A stretch of DNA of 64,000 nucleotides, from assembly GCA_022788225.1 (NCBI GenBank), contig JALEVO010000043.1, positions 1 to 64,000 on the forward strand, given 5' to 3'. This document shows positions 27,362-39,820 of this stretch, piece by piece (position 1 is the stretch's first letter; every line of letters starts with the position of its first letter). The DNA is from Oscillospiraceae bacterium. Lineage in GTDB: Bacteria; Bacillota; Clostridia; Oscillospirales; Ruminococcaceae. The position numbers were made by a program, and so were the translations under genes. The notes below the pieces were generated by a model. The model was not told the DNA's origin and ran no database searches. It was given only the letters and a program-made list of their open reading frames with translations.

Positions 27362-29907
27362 TCATCGTCCTCAGCCGGTTCTTCGTTTTCCGCAGCCTGA
27401 CTTTCAGCTTCTTCTGCCTCGGAATTCTTTAAGTCCTCAGCAATTTCCTCTTCTGTCGGCTGTTCCACTGTCTCAACCTCTGCCTCTTCGTCATGCTCGG
27501 CTCTTGTGAACGAAACCACCTTGTTTTCGTCAGTAACCTTCATAACTCTGACGCCTGTTGCGTATCTTCCCATTATCCTTACATCAGCACAGCGGATTCT
27601 GATAATAACACCGTCGGAGGAAATCAGAATAATATCGTCTGTTTCGTCAACTACCTTGATTCCGCAGATATATCCCTTGTCCTCGCCGACCTTGTAGTTT
27701 TTCAGACCGTAGCCGCCTCTGTTTTGAACCTTGTATGCTGAAAGGTCAGTTCTCTTGCCGTAGCCCTTTTCGGAAACTGTCAGCAGTGACGCTCCCTCTC
27801 TCACTCTCGCCATGGAAACGACATAGTCGCCCTCTCTCAGCCTGATAGCCTTTACGCCGTGGGCAGAACGTGACATTGCTCTTACATTCTGCTCCTCAAG
27901 GCGGATAACCATTCCCTCGTGAGTTGCAACAAAAAGCTGTGCGCTGCCGTCAGTCATTCTTACTCCGGCAATCTCGTCGCCCTCGTCAAGACCAATAGCG
28001 ATAAGTCCGTTCTTTCTTACGTTCTTGTACGCAGAAAGGGCGGTTCTCTTTATCTTGCCGTTTTTGGTGACAATATTGATATACTTGCCCTCGTCAAAAT
28101 CGGAAGTCTTTATCATAGCGGCAATCTTCTCGTTTTCGCCCAGCGGCAAAAGATTTACTGCATTAACACCCCTTGACGCCTTTGAACCCTCCGGCACTTC
28201 ATAGCATTTCAGCTTGTACATGATACCCTTGTTTGTGATAAACAGGATATTGTCGTGTGAGGACGCAATGAACATCTCGCTTACAAAGTCCTCCTCACGC
28301 TGTTTCATGCCGGAAACACCTCTTCCGCCACGGCGCTGTGTCTTGTAAACATCAACCGGCATTCTCTTGATGTAGCCGATATTTGTGTATGTCACAACGC
28401 AGTCCTCTGTGGGGATAAGGTCTTCAATATCAACCTCTCCGCTGACAGATTCAATCATTGTTCTTCTGTCGTCGTTGTACTTTCTTCTGATTTCAGCAAG
28501 TTCATCTCTGATTATCTGGTGAATCTTGTTTTCGTCAGCAAGAATAGCCTCCAGTTCCTCGATTTTCTTGTGGAGTTCATCTAATTCGTCAAGGATTTTC
28601 TGTCTTTCCAGACCTGTCAGCTTGCCAAGAGTCATCTGAACGATAGCCTCGGACTGTGCCTCTGAAAGACCAAATCTCTCCTGCAATCTCTGCTTTGAAT
28701 GCGGAATGCTCTCGGAAGTCTTGCATATCTCAACTACCTCGTCGATGTTGTCAGTAGCAATAACCAAGCCCTCTAAAATATGCGCTCTTGCCTTTGCCTT
28801 TTTCAGGTCGTATTCCGTTCTGCGGCGGATTACCTCGACCTGAAATTTCACATACTGCTCCAGCGTCTGCTTTAAGGTCAGTACCTTCGGCTCTCCGTCA
28901 ACCAGTGCAAGCATAATAACGCCCACTGTGTCCTGTAACTGTGTATATGTGAAAAGCTTGTTCAGGACTATCTGTGCAACTGCATCCTTTTTCAGTTCCA
29001 CAACTATTCTCATACCGTCCCTGCCGGACTCGTCACGGATAAAGTGGATACCCTCTATTCTCTTGTCCTTGACAAGGTTTGCCATACTTTCAACCAGTCT
29101 TGCCTTGTTGACCATATAAGGAATTTCGGTTATGACGATACACTGTCTGCCCTTTATTTCCTCGATTGAAGTCTTTGCTCTGAGGGTTATTTTTCCTCGT
29201 CCTGTACCATAAGCCGCCCTTATTCCGGAACGTCCCATGATGATACCGCCTGTAGGGAAGTCAGGACCTTTGATATACTCCATTATCTCGTCAAGAGTGC
29301 AGTCGGGATTCTCCATAACAAGGTCGATAGCGTCAATGACTTCGCCTAAGTTATGGGGCGGGATATTTGTCGCCATACCAACGGCAATACCTGTTGAACC
29401 GTTTACAAGCAGATTAGGGAAACGGCTTGGCAGTACTACCGGTTCTTTGAGCTTGTCGTCGTAGTTTGTTGTATACGGAATGGTGTCCTTGCCGATATCC
29501 GTCAGCATTTCTCCGGCAATTTTTGACATTCTTGCTTCTGTGTAACGGTAAGCAGCAGGAGGGTCGCCGTCAACTGAACCGAAGTTTCCGTGACCGTCTA
29601 TAAGCGGATAACGCAGGGAGAATTTCTGCGCAAGACGTACAAGTGCGTCATAAACCGAAGCGTCACCGTGTGGGTGGTATTTACCCAGAACCTCGCCGAC
29701 TGTATAGGCGCACTTTCTATATGGCTTGTCGTAGGTATTGTTTGATTCGTTCATGGTGTAGATAATACGCCTGTGAACAGGTTTCATGCCGTCCCTTACG
29801 TCCGGCAGCGCTCTTGCAACTATAACTGACATTGAATATTCAAGGAACGATTTTCTCATTTCCTTGTCAATGTCCACATTGCGCACCTTTGAGTTGTCAT
29901 TATACAT
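27358..29907 (-). CDS. gyrA: DNA gyrase subunit A
   Basis: RNVDIDKEMRKSFLEYSMSVIVARALPDVRDGMKPVHRRIIYTMNE. Confidence 0.98.
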   Translation of the reverse strand: MYNDNSKVRNVDIDKEMRKSFLEYSMSVIVARALPDVRDGMKPVHRRIIYTMNESNNTYDKPYRKCAYTVGEVLGKYHPHGDASVYDALVRLAQKFSLRYPLIDGHGNFGSVDGDPPAAYRYTEARMSKIAGEMLTDIGKDTIPYTTNYDDKLKEPVVLPSRFPNLLVNGSTGIAVGMATNIPPHNLGEVIDAIDLVMENPDCTLDEIMEYIKGPDFPTGGIIMGRSGIRAAYGTGRGKITLRAKTSIEEIKGRQCIVITEIPYMVNKARLVESMANLVKDKRIEGIHFIRDESGRDGMRIVVELKKDAVAQIVLNKLFTYTQLQDTVGVIMLALVDGEPKVLTLKQTLEQYVKFQVEVIRRRTEYDLKKAKARAHILEGLVIATDNIDEVVEICKTSESIPHSKQRLQERFGLSEAQSEAIVQMTLGKLTGLERQKILDELDELHKKIEELEAILADENKIHQIIRDELAEIRRKYNDDRRTMIESVSGEVDIEDLIPTEDCVVTYTNIGYIKRMPVDVYKTQRRGGRGVSGMKQREEDFVSEMFIASSHDNILFITNKGIMYKLKCYEVPEGSKASRGVNAVNLLPLGENEKIAAMIKTSDFDEGKYINIVTKNGKIKRTALSAYKNVRKNGLIAIGLDEGDEIAGVRMTDGSAQLFVATHEGMVIRLEEQNVRAMSRSAHGVKAIRLREGDYVVSMARVREGASLLTVSEKGYGKRTDLSAYKVQNRGGYGLKNYKVGEDKGYICGIKVVDETDDIILISSDGVIIRIRCADVRIMGRYATGVRVMKVTDENKVVSFTRAEHDEEAEVETVEQPTEEEIAEDLKNSEAEEAESQAAENEEPAEDDE

Positions 29908-29928
29908 TTTCTTACTTCCTTTTCTCAA

Positions 29929-30534
29929 TTACTTGTCGTATTTTTTGTAGTTATTATCAAGCTGTTTCTGAAAATGAAGCTGCATAACCGTTATCTCCTC
30001 TTCGGAAAAATCCTTTTTCGGGATAACGTAAAACATTGCTCTTTTCAGATAAACCATGAAAAATTCAGGCTTATCCAGTATATAAACATCTTTTGTCAGA
30101 TATATTTCAGTATCTGCTATTTCCTCCGGCACAGGAGTGTCCTCAAAGACCTCCTCGTATTCCTCCTTAGGCTTTTCCTCTTCCGGCAAAGGCTCTAAAA
30201 CTGTGCCGATAACAAGTTTATCCGGCAGAAGCTTAATTCTGTAAACGTCCCCCTCTATGCCCTTTACCGACTCCATAAGATTTCTTTTAAGCTTTTTCGG
30301 GTTATACCAGTTCACAAAGGCAAGGGCGATACAAGCCATTACAAGCACATATCCGATTGCCGAACTGTTACCCTTTACTATTGAAACAATGTTAAGTGCC
30401 GCCGCAATAAGGAGTATCACAGCCATTATATTGTTTCTCGGATAGACAAACCTTTTCTGGAAAGCGTCAAAGGCTCTTCCGAACATATCGTAAGGGATAG
30501 AATATTTTTTCTCTAAAATCTTTTCCTCTTCCAT
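29929..30534 (-). CDS. Hypothetical membrane protein (YcxB-like C-terminal region)
   Basis: MEEEKILEKKYSIPYDMFGRAFDAFQKRF..., C-terminal FFMVYLKRAMFYVIPKKDFSEEEI. Confidence 0.6.
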   Translation of the reverse strand: MEEEKILEKKYSIPYDMFGRAFDAFQKRFVYPRNNIMAVILLIAAALNIVSIVKGNSSAIGYVLVMACIALAFVNWYNPKKLKRNLMESVKGIEGDVYRIKLLPDKLVIGTVLEPLPEEEKPKEEYEEVFEDTPVPEEIADTEIYLTKDVYILDKPEFFMVYLKRAMFYVIPKKDFSEEEITVMQLHFQKQLDNNYKKYDK

Positions 30535-30609
30535 ACTTTTCCTTTCACACGGTATTATTTTTTTATGTTCATTTCTTTGACCGCCCAAAGAAACAAAAGC
30601 GGTGGGTAT

Positions 30610-31014
30610 TGTTCATTTCTTTGCTTGCACAAAGAAACGAACCAAAGAAATGCACCGGCTGCCGCCGGACTGCCATGCCGCACAGTGCGGCAAAGACGGG
30701 TTATCTTGTAAGCATAAGACAGCTGGGTCGGTACATACTTGCTGACTCATAATTGCAAATTTACTGCGCCAACTCCAATAAAGCGGACAAAAAACATTAT
30801 TTTATTAGTTTTTTTACTTACAAATTAAAGTTTTCTCGGGCTTTGTTTTATTAGAACGGCTTTATCTGCAATTATGATGTAGTCAGTTTAAACAACGCAG
30901 TTTAGTTCACTAACCAGATTGCAGTGATTTGCGGCGCAAGCCGCACAAGCCGCCCACGGCGTCTGAGTGGGTGCATTTCTTTGGTTCGTTTCTTTGTGCA
31001 AGCAAAGAAATGAA
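30610..31014 (+). repeat. R400 dispersed repeat, copy 3
   Basis: GTTCATTTCTTTGCTTGCACAAAGAAACG ... GTTTCTTTGTGCAAGCAAAGAAATGAAC. Confidence 0.9.
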
Positions 31015-31062
31015 CACCACACCTGCCGGCAGCCTTTTGCAAAGGCTTTTTCAAAAAGCCGG

Positions 31063-33030
<1,968 letters not shown>

Positions 33031-33095
33031 TTATAAAAGAAACAAAACTTTTTTTATGATAATTGATAAAATCTATTTTTATTTCGTGGGGGTAT

Positions 33096-33503
33096 TGTTC
33101 ATTTCTTGTCTTGCAACAAGAAACGAACCAAAGAAATGCACCGGCTGCCGCCGGACTGCCATGCCGCACGGAGGCGGCAAAGACGGGTTATCTTGTAAGT
33201 ATAAGACAGCTGGGTCGGTACATACTTGCTGACTCATATTTGCTGATTTACTGCGCTTAGTTTTTTAAAGCGGATTAAAAACTTTATCTGCAAAGCTTAT
33301 TAAAGAGCAGTTAAAGTTTTCTGCGGCTTTGCTTTATTAGAACGACTTTATCTGCAATTATGCAGTATTCAGTTTAGACAAAGCAGTTTAGTTCACAAAC
33401 AATATTGCAGTGATTTGCAGCGCAAGCTGCACAAGCCGCCCACGGCGTTTGAGTGGGTGCATTTCTTTGGTACTTTCTTTGTGCAAGCAAAGAAAGTACA
33501 TAA
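33096..33503 (+). repeat. R400 dispersed repeat, copy 4
   Basis: GTTCATTTCTTGTCTTGCAACAAGAAACGAACC ... GTGCAAGCAAAGAAAGTACA. Confidence 0.9.
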
Positions 33504-33505
33504 CC

Positions 33506-33748
33506 TTAAATCCTCTTTCTGAGTGTAGCCGCCGACATCTGACAGACGTAGACTTTTTCTTCGCCGTCCTGCATACAGATAACAAAGCTTTTGGGCATTT
33601 CGTAGGTAACGTTTATTACTCTGCCCTCTTTCTGTGCTCTGTCCAGCAGATGTCCGGTATTTTTGCCGGTTGTGGTGTTTTCTATATCAAAGATACCCAC
33701 AATATCGCTTTTTTTCACTATAACATCATTTCCGAGATGAAGATACAT
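33506..33748 (-). CDS. remB: Extracellular matrix/RemA-like regulator RemB (DUF370)
   Basis: MYLHLGNDVIVKKSDIVGIFDIENTT, between recF and gyrB as in other Firmicutes. Confidence 0.9.
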   Translation of the reverse strand: MYLHLGNDVIVKKSDIVGIFDIENTTTGKNTGHLLDRAQKEGRVINVTYEMPKSFVICMQDGEEKVYVCQMSAATLRKRI

Positions 33749-34870
33749 TCAATTCTCCTTAACGCTTCCGCTTTCCACTATGAAATGCTTTCCCCCGGTC
33801 AGACCGTTTACGGCGTTTTCATTACACGCCGTTATGAACACCTGCATTCCGTTTACCACCTCGAACACAAGCCGCTGTCTGCTTTCGTCAAGTTCTCCCA
33901 TGACGTCGTCAAGGAGTATCACCGGAGCTTCGTCCCTGTTTTTGTAGTATATCTCCGCCTGTCCCAGTTTAAGAACAAGTGCGGCGGTTTTTTTCTGTCC
34001 CTGTGAGCCGTAGTCACGGATATTCATGCCATTTATTTTTATGGTGAGGTCGTCCCTGTGAGCGCCCCATAGCGAGTACCCAAGACGGATATCGTCCTCC
34101 CTTGAATCGGCAAGCTTCTGATAATACCTGCCAACTGCATAAATTCCGTGTTCCTCGTCCTCAACTTCACTGCCAAATATATTTGAACTGTAGCCAATCT
34201 CAAGCTTTTCCCTTCCTCCGGTAATACGGCTGTAAAGCTCCTGACAGGCTTTGTTCAGCAGCGTTATATACTGGTATCTGCGCTGTGAAACGGCAGTACC
34301 GATAGCGGCAACCTGCTGATCCCACACACCTATGGTATCTGCCTTAGCCTTTCCTGCCGCAACTGATTTAAGCAGTGCATTCCTCTGAAGTATAAGCGCA
34401 TCATACCGCTTTACAGTGTCAAGGTTATTGTGTCTGAGCTGACAGCTGCAAAGGTCGGTAAAGCTGCGCCTTTTTTCCGGACCGCCCCTTATGAGGTCGA
34501 TATCGTCCGGAGTAAACACAACGCATTTAAAGCTTTCAAAAAGCCTGCCTGTACCCTTTATCTGAACGCCGTTCAGGCTGATTCTCTTTTCTTTGATATT
34601 GTCACGGCTCATGGCGTAGCTTATAATCTGGTTTCTTCTGCCGTCGTCAAAGCCGAGACCAATGCTCATAGCCCTTTTGTCTATGCCGATGTATTCCCTG
34701 TCCTTTGAACCTCTGAAACTGCGGCAGCCGGTCATAAGCCATATTGTTTCAATAAGATTGGTTTTGCCCTGTGCGTTCATTCCGGTTATAAGGTTATATT
34801 GTGGGTGGGGCTTTATCAGCACACCTTCAAGATTTTTAAAGCCTTCTGCGGCAAGAGATGTTACAGTCAT
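33749..34870 (-). CDS. recF: DNA replication/repair protein RecF
   Basis: [41 protein letters not shown]. Confidence 0.97.
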   Translation of the reverse strand: MTVTSLAAEGFKNLEGVLIKPHPQYNLITGMNAQGKTNLIETIWLMTGCRSFRGSKDREYIGIDKRAMSIGLGFDDGRRNQIISYAMSRDNIKEKRISLNGVQIKGTGRLFESFKCVVFTPDDIDLIRGGPEKRRSFTDLCSCQLRHNNLDTVKRYDALILQRNALLKSVAAGKAKADTIGVWDQQVAAIGTAVSQRRYQYITLLNKACQELYSRITGGREKLEIGYSSNIFGSEVEDEEHGIYAVGRYYQKLADSREDDIRLGYSLWGAHRDDLTIKINGMNIRDYGSQGQKKTAALVLKLGQAEIYYKNRDEAPVILLDDVMGELDESRQRLVFEVVNGMQVFITACNENAVNGLTGGKHFIVESGSVKEN

Positions 34871-35085
34871 AACACTTTTATGATAAATTTATCGACTCCG
34901 ACTTCGTCGCCGCTTCTTATCTTCTTCCCTCTCATTGTGCATACTTCACCGTTTACCGTAACAGCGCCGTTCTGGATAAGCTCCTTTGCAAAGCCGCCGG
35001 TGTCTGTAAGTCCTGCAAATTTAAGCAGGGAATCAAGCTTGATAAATTCAGTTTTGATTGTGGTTTCTATGATTTCCTTTGCCAT
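34867..35085 (-). CDS. yaaA: S4-domain RNA-binding protein (YaaA)
   Basis: 72 aa [41 protein letters not shown]. Confidence 0.93.
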   Translation of the reverse strand: MAKEIIETTIKTEFIKLDSLLKFAGLTDTGGFAKELIQNGAVTVNGEVCTMRGKKIRSGDEVGVDKFIIKVL

Positions 35086-35094
35086 TTTTTCTCC

Positions 35095-36207
35095 TTATCC
35101 CCTTATCTGAACAGGCATGACAATAAACGTAAAGCTGTCGCCCTCCATAGGGACTATCTTGACCGCCCTGTTTGAACCGGTCATCTGAATCCTTACCTTG
35201 TCAGTTTCAGCCGCTCTGAGAGAATCCAGCAGATACTTGTTGTTAAAGCCTATAACTACATTCTCGCCGTTTATTTCAGCAGGTATGCTGTCTTCAAGTC
35301 TGCCTACAGCAGTACGGCAGCTGACTTTTACCTGACCGTCCTCAAAAGTGCATTTAACCGGAGCCTTGTTCTTTTCGCTTAAAAGCAGTGAACATCTTTC
35401 AAGACAGTGAACTATATCACTGGTGTCTACAACAGCCTCGGTTGTGAAATCCTGCGGTACGCTGTTTTTATATGCGTGGAACTCGCCCTCAAGCAGACGT
35501 GTGAATATCCTGTAGCCGTTTACCTCAATTGCCACATATTTTGTGTCAACATATATGTCGCACGGATTTTCTGCGTCGTCCTTTAAAAGACGTGCAGTTT
35601 CAAGGAGCGCCTTTGATGGTACTACAAAATGATAATTTTCAGCCGTAGAAGTCTGCTCATGGCGTATAGCAAGCCTGAAACCGTCAATTGCAACCATATT
35701 GAATCCGCCGTTTTCTATATCAAAAAGCTCACCTGTAAGGATAGGTTTTGTATCAAGGAGTGAAACGGCATAGTTTGTCTGGTTAATCATACTTCTGAGT
35801 GTTTCCTGATTAAGGGAAATCTTTCTTTCAGACGAAATATCAGGGAGTGCCGGATATTCTTCAGCGCTTATTGCTGATATCTGATATTCAGCATTTCCTC
35901 CGCTTATTTTCATATTGAGATTTTCGTCTATTTCAAATATAACATTTTCAGACGGCATTCTTCTTGTAATCTCACTGAAAAGACGTGAGTTTAAAACTAT
36001 CTCACCGCTGTCCTCGGATTTTGCGTCTATAACAGTTGTAATACCTATTTCAAGGTCATAGCCTGTCAGTTCAAGACGGGTACCGTCCAGCAGCAGTCTT
36101 ATTCCCTCAAGGGCTGGGATAGTCGATTTAGGAGATACAGCCTTTGAAACATTTCCGATAGCTGCACATATATCGTCCTTTGCACAGATAAATTTAATAT
36201 GGGTCAT
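35095..36207 (-). CDS. dnaN: DNA polymerase III subunit beta
   Basis: 370 aa sliding clamp; between yaaA and dnaA; C-terminal FTFIVMPVQIRG. Confidence 0.97.
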   Translation of the reverse strand: MTHIKFICAKDDICAAIGNVSKAVSPKSTIPALEGIRLLLDGTRLELTGYDLEIGITTVIDAKSEDSGEIVLNSRLFSEITRRMPSENVIFEIDENLNMKISGGNAEYQISAISAEEYPALPDISSERKISLNQETLRSMINQTNYAVSLLDTKPILTGELFDIENGGFNMVAIDGFRLAIRHEQTSTAENYHFVVPSKALLETARLLKDDAENPCDIYVDTKYVAIEVNGYRIFTRLLEGEFHAYKNSVPQDFTTEAVVDTSDIVHCLERCSLLLSEKNKAPVKCTFEDGQVKVSCRTAVGRLEDSIPAEINGENVVIGFNNKYLLDSLRAAETDKVRIQMTGSNRAVKIVPMEGDSFTFIVMPVQIRG

Positions 36208-36310
36208 TATTTTAATTCCTTTCAGATAAGGGTTATTGTATTATACTCTCTGTAAATTTTACAAAATGTATAGTTTTAACAACAGAGTTTTTTATTTTTA
36301 AAAGCGGAGC

Positions 36311-36730
36311 TTATTTAATCAATAATATAATATTTATTTTTTAGTAGTAGTAGTAGGGAATGTTGATTTGTTGAATTTTCGGACAAGCCCTGTATTTACG
36401 GTACTTTCAGACCGGAAAATTTTCCTCATTGAAGTGTTGACAGAATTTTGAAGATGTTTAAAGCTGAAATGAGTGTGGGATGTGTTGAGAAAATGTGTGT
36501 TGAAAGTGGAAAAATTGAGGATAAATTTGTGGAAACCAAAATTTCTTTGAACAGGCTGTTGATTGTTGAAAATCTGAAAATTGTGGAACAGTATTTTCCA
36601 ACTTTATCCGGACAGCCTGTTATACGGAATTCATATTTCAACAGGATTTTCAACAGACTGTTGAAAACTGTGTTAAAAGCAGGTTGATTGTTGAAATGTT
36701 TAAAACTCACTGTTGAACAGAAGTTGAAAA
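36311..36730. other. oriC: Putative oriC (DUE, DnaA-trio, DnaA-box-like cluster)
   Basis: AT-rich 36311-36341, TAG x5 36342-36356, then TGTTGATTT 36361 and a cluster of TGTTGAAAA/TTTTCAACA-like 9-mers through 36730, between dnaN and dnaA. Confidence 0.8.
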
Positions 36731-36788
36731 AACAACCGGCAATACTGCCCTGTTATAAAGATGTATCGCCGGTATCCGGCTGTAATTA

Positions 36789-38147
36789 TCAGCCGTTGCT
36801 TCTGTCTTTGATATTCTTTATAAGGTCGTCAACAAGTTCTTTCAGATGAGGGTCTTTCTTTATGCTGTCTGACACATTATTTACTGCGTATACTATTGTA
36901 GAGTGATCTCTGCCGCCGAATTCAACGCCGATAGACGCAAGGGGCATACCTGTAATTTCCCTTACAACGTAAATTGCAATTTTTCTTGCGTTTGAAACCG
37001 CAGAGGCTCTTTTGGTAGAGCGTATATCCTCCGGAGTTACGCCGTAAAGGTTTGCAACCTCTGCTATTATCTTTTCAACTGTGATAGGCAGCGGCTTGTC
37101 GTCATTTAAAATATCCCTTGTAACGCTCTGCGCCATTGATATGGACGGCTGACTTCCGGCATAGTGGTTCAGTGCCTTGAGTTTCTTGACAGCCCCCTCC
37201 AGCTGACGGATATTGGATTTCAGCTTGTTTGCAATAAACTGCGCTACGTCGTCCGGGATTTTCAGGTCAAGCAGTTCTGCTTTTCTGTTTATGATAGCCA
37301 TTCTTGTTTCAAAATCAGGGGTGTTTATATCAGCAATAAGTCCTGATTCAAAGCGTGAACGGATTCTGTCTTCAAGGGTTTTGATAGCCTTCGGCGGACG
37401 GTCTGATGTCAGAACTATCTGCTTGCCGTCCTGATAAAGTGCATTGAAAGTATGGAAAAATTCCTCCTGAGTACTGTTTTTTCCGGCAATAAACTGAATA
37501 TCGTCCACAAGGAGGACGTCTGCGTTTCTGTATTTGTCATGGAACTGTGTTGTACTGTTTGTTTGAATAGCATTGATAATCTCGCTTGAAAAAGTTTCGC
37601 CTGTTACATATATAATATTGAGGTTGGAATTTTTCTTTTTCATTTCGTTGGCTGTGGCGGTTATAAGGTGAGTTTTACCCAGTCCGGAAGGACCGTAGAT
37701 AAAGAGAGGGTTATAGACCATACCGCCGCCGCCGTCCGCAACAGCCTTGCAGGCAGCATAGGCAAACTCATTTGAACTGCCTACTATAAAGGTGTCAAAT
37801 GTATAGTCATATTTTGCGTATTCGTATGATTTTTCAAGCTGGTGCTGCTTTTCATCAAGCTCGTCCAGATTAACAGGATTACTGGGCTTCATTTCTTCGG
37901 GTATTCTGATTGCGATTTTCACGTCAAAGCCAAGGGTTGCTTTGAGGGCACGTTCAAGAAGGTTGCCGTAATTCTGAATGACAACGCCTCTCTGAAAATC
38001 GGAATCAACCTGAAAAACTGCTGTATTGCCCTCAAGGCCTACAGGTGTGAGCGTTTTGATCCAAAGCTTGATTGCAACATCGCCGATCTCTCCTACTTCC
38101 CGGCAGTAATCAATGACCAGATTAAATACCTCTTCAAAGGAATTCAT
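36789..38147 (-). CDS. dnaA: Chromosomal replication initiator DnaA
   Basis: GPSGLGKTHLITA, LLVDDIQFIAGK, FGGRDHSTIVYA. Confidence 0.98.
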   Translation of the reverse strand: MNSFEEVFNLVIDYCREVGEIGDVAIKLWIKTLTPVGLEGNTAVFQVDSDFQRGVVIQNYGNLLERALKATLGFDVKIAIRIPEEMKPSNPVNLDELDEKQHQLEKSYEYAKYDYTFDTFIVGSSNEFAYAACKAVADGGGGMVYNPLFIYGPSGLGKTHLITATANEMKKKNSNLNIIYVTGETFSSEIINAIQTNSTTQFHDKYRNADVLLVDDIQFIAGKNSTQEEFFHTFNALYQDGKQIVLTSDRPPKAIKTLEDRIRSRFESGLIADINTPDFETRMAIINRKAELLDLKIPDDVAQFIANKLKSNIRQLEGAVKKLKALNHYAGSQPSISMAQSVTRDILNDDKPLPITVEKIIAEVANLYGVTPEDIRSTKRASAVSNARKIAIYVVREITGMPLASIGVEFGGRDHSTIVYAVNNVSDSIKKDPHLKELVDDLIKNIKDRSNG

Positions 38148-38545
38148 AGATTTTTTCCTCCTGATACCCAAGGTCTGAAAATAACGGTTTTTTATGGCAG
38201 TGAATAAATTTCCGACAGGGCGTTCAGAAATTTGCCGTCAGTTTCAGCCTTTGTTTTTTTACAATTAATAATAGTATAGCATAAATCGTTTAAAATTGCA
38301 AGTTTTTTGAACAGGAATTCATTTTTATGGATACACCATTTTATCTGTATGGGCTGTCATATCGCAGAATGGGTGTGAATTCTGTAGGGGCGACCAATAG
38401 TCTCACCTACAGAAAAATATGTGAAAAACAGCGGCGGATTTGTAAAGTATGACAAAAAAACGCATTTTCAGCCTTGAATTTCTTGTTGAATAGAGCGTAA
38501 AATCAGTACCGAAAAATAAAAAAAGAAATAATACTGAAAAAATAC

Positions 38546-38574
38546 TTGACAAGCTTTGATTTATCATGTATAAT
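38546..38574 (+). promoter_or_regulatory. Promoter upstream of rpmH
   Basis: TTGACA-17-TATAAT. Confidence 0.7.
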
Positions 38575-38682
38575 TTATGGGTACATGAAAAACCATGAAT
38601 AGAGTGTATCTGCTTGATTTTTTAATGCGCATTTTTATTTATGCGTTTTACAACACTTTAAATCCGGGAGGAGGAAAGTTAA

Positions 38683-38817
38683 ATGAAAAGAACATATCAG
38701 CCTAAGAAGCTTCACAGAAAGAAGGAACACGGTTTCCGCAAGAGAATGGCAACTGCCAACGGAAGAAAGGTTCTCGCACGCAGAAGAGCTAAGGGCAGAG
38801 CAAGACTTACTCACTAA
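38683..38817 (+). CDS. rpmH: 50S ribosomal protein L34
   Basis: [44 protein letters not shown] (read from sequence; absent from ORF track because short). Confidence 0.98.
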   Translation: MKRTYQPKKLHRKKEHGFRKRMATANGRKVLARRRAKGRARLTH

Positions 38818-38826
38818 GAATAAGCA

Positions 38827-38857
38827 GACCACATTTTTCTTGTGGTCTTTTGTTTTA
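38827..38857 (+). terminator. rpmH terminator
   Basis: CAGACCACATTTTTCTTGTGGTCTTTTGTTTT. Confidence 0.75.
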
Positions 38858-39192
38858 AACCGCATAGATGCTGCAGATATGCGGTTTAAAACACATTGCT
38901 TTTTTATTTTAAAGTGCATAAGGGTCGTTTTTTTTCATAAATCACTTCCTTTTTTTATTAATTTCAAAAGCGTTTTCCTCGGGGATTATGCTTTATATAT
39001 GACCTTTGAATCTTTGGATTCAGGTACCCCCTTTATTTTTTGCCTTATGCACTTTAAAATTATTTTCGCCCGTTTTCAGGCGGAAGTATCATAAGGCAGC
39101 AATGCACCATTATCCGCTGCCGCCTTAAATCTGAAAAAAAGCTTATGCACCGCCGTTTTACAGCGTTGCGGTGGGAATAAAAAACAATAATT

Positions 39193-39537
39193 ATGCTTTA
39201 TACTGAAACTTTGAATAAAAACAAGGATTTCCTTTTTCTTTACAGAAAAGGCAAATCGGTGGTGGGCAGATACGCAGTTATTTATGTCAGACCAAACAAA
39301 AAGCCCTGTAACCGCCTTGGCATAACTGCCGGAAAAAAGGTGGGAAATGCCGTGCACAGAAACCGTGCAAAAAGAATTATAAGACAGGCTTACAGGGAAA
39401 ATGAAAAGGATATTCCGCTGGGGATGGATATCGTAATTGTTGCAAGGGCGTCAATATGCGGTATCAAAAGCAATGTTCTGTCGGAATGGCTTGCAAAAGC
39501 AGTTAAATCTGCGGCTTTCGGGGGCAGTGAAAAATGA
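39193..39537 (+). CDS. rnpA: Ribonuclease P protein component
   Basis: [30 protein letters not shown]. Confidence 0.96.
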   Translation: MLYTETLNKNKDFLFLYRKGKSVVGRYAVIYVRPNKKPCNRLGITAGKKVGNAVHRNRAKRIIRQAYRENEKDIPLGMDIVIVARASICGIKSNVLSEWLAKAVKSAAFGGSEK

Positions 39538-39773
39538 AATATCTCCTTATGGGACTTATAAAATTCTATAAGAAATTTATTTCCCCGCTTTTTCCGCCAT
39601 GCTGTAAGTATTACCCTACCTGCTCGTCATATGCCTTTGAGGCTGTGAAAAAATTCGGTTTTTTCAGAGGCGGCTGGCTTGCTGTGTGGAGGATTCTGAG
39701 ATGCAACCCATGGAGTATGGGCGGTATAGATTATGTTCCGGATAAATTTGATATCCTGGGCAGACATAAATAA
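39534..39773 (+). CDS. yidD: Membrane protein insertion efficiency factor YidD
   Basis: [35 protein letters not shown]. Confidence 0.96.
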   Translation: MKYLLMGLIKFYKKFISPLFPPCCKYYPTCSSYAFEAVKKFGFFRGGWLAVWRILRCNPWSMGGIDYVPDKFDILGRHK

Positions 39774-39820
39774 AGACAATGCTGCTTTGCGGTATTGACT
39801 AAAGAAATGGAGAAATTATA

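Noticed and set aside
36342-36356. TAG x5 as a simple microsatellite
   Set aside because: Position between an AT-rich segment and DnaA-box-like sites at dnaA-dnaN makes a DnaA-trio the better explanation.
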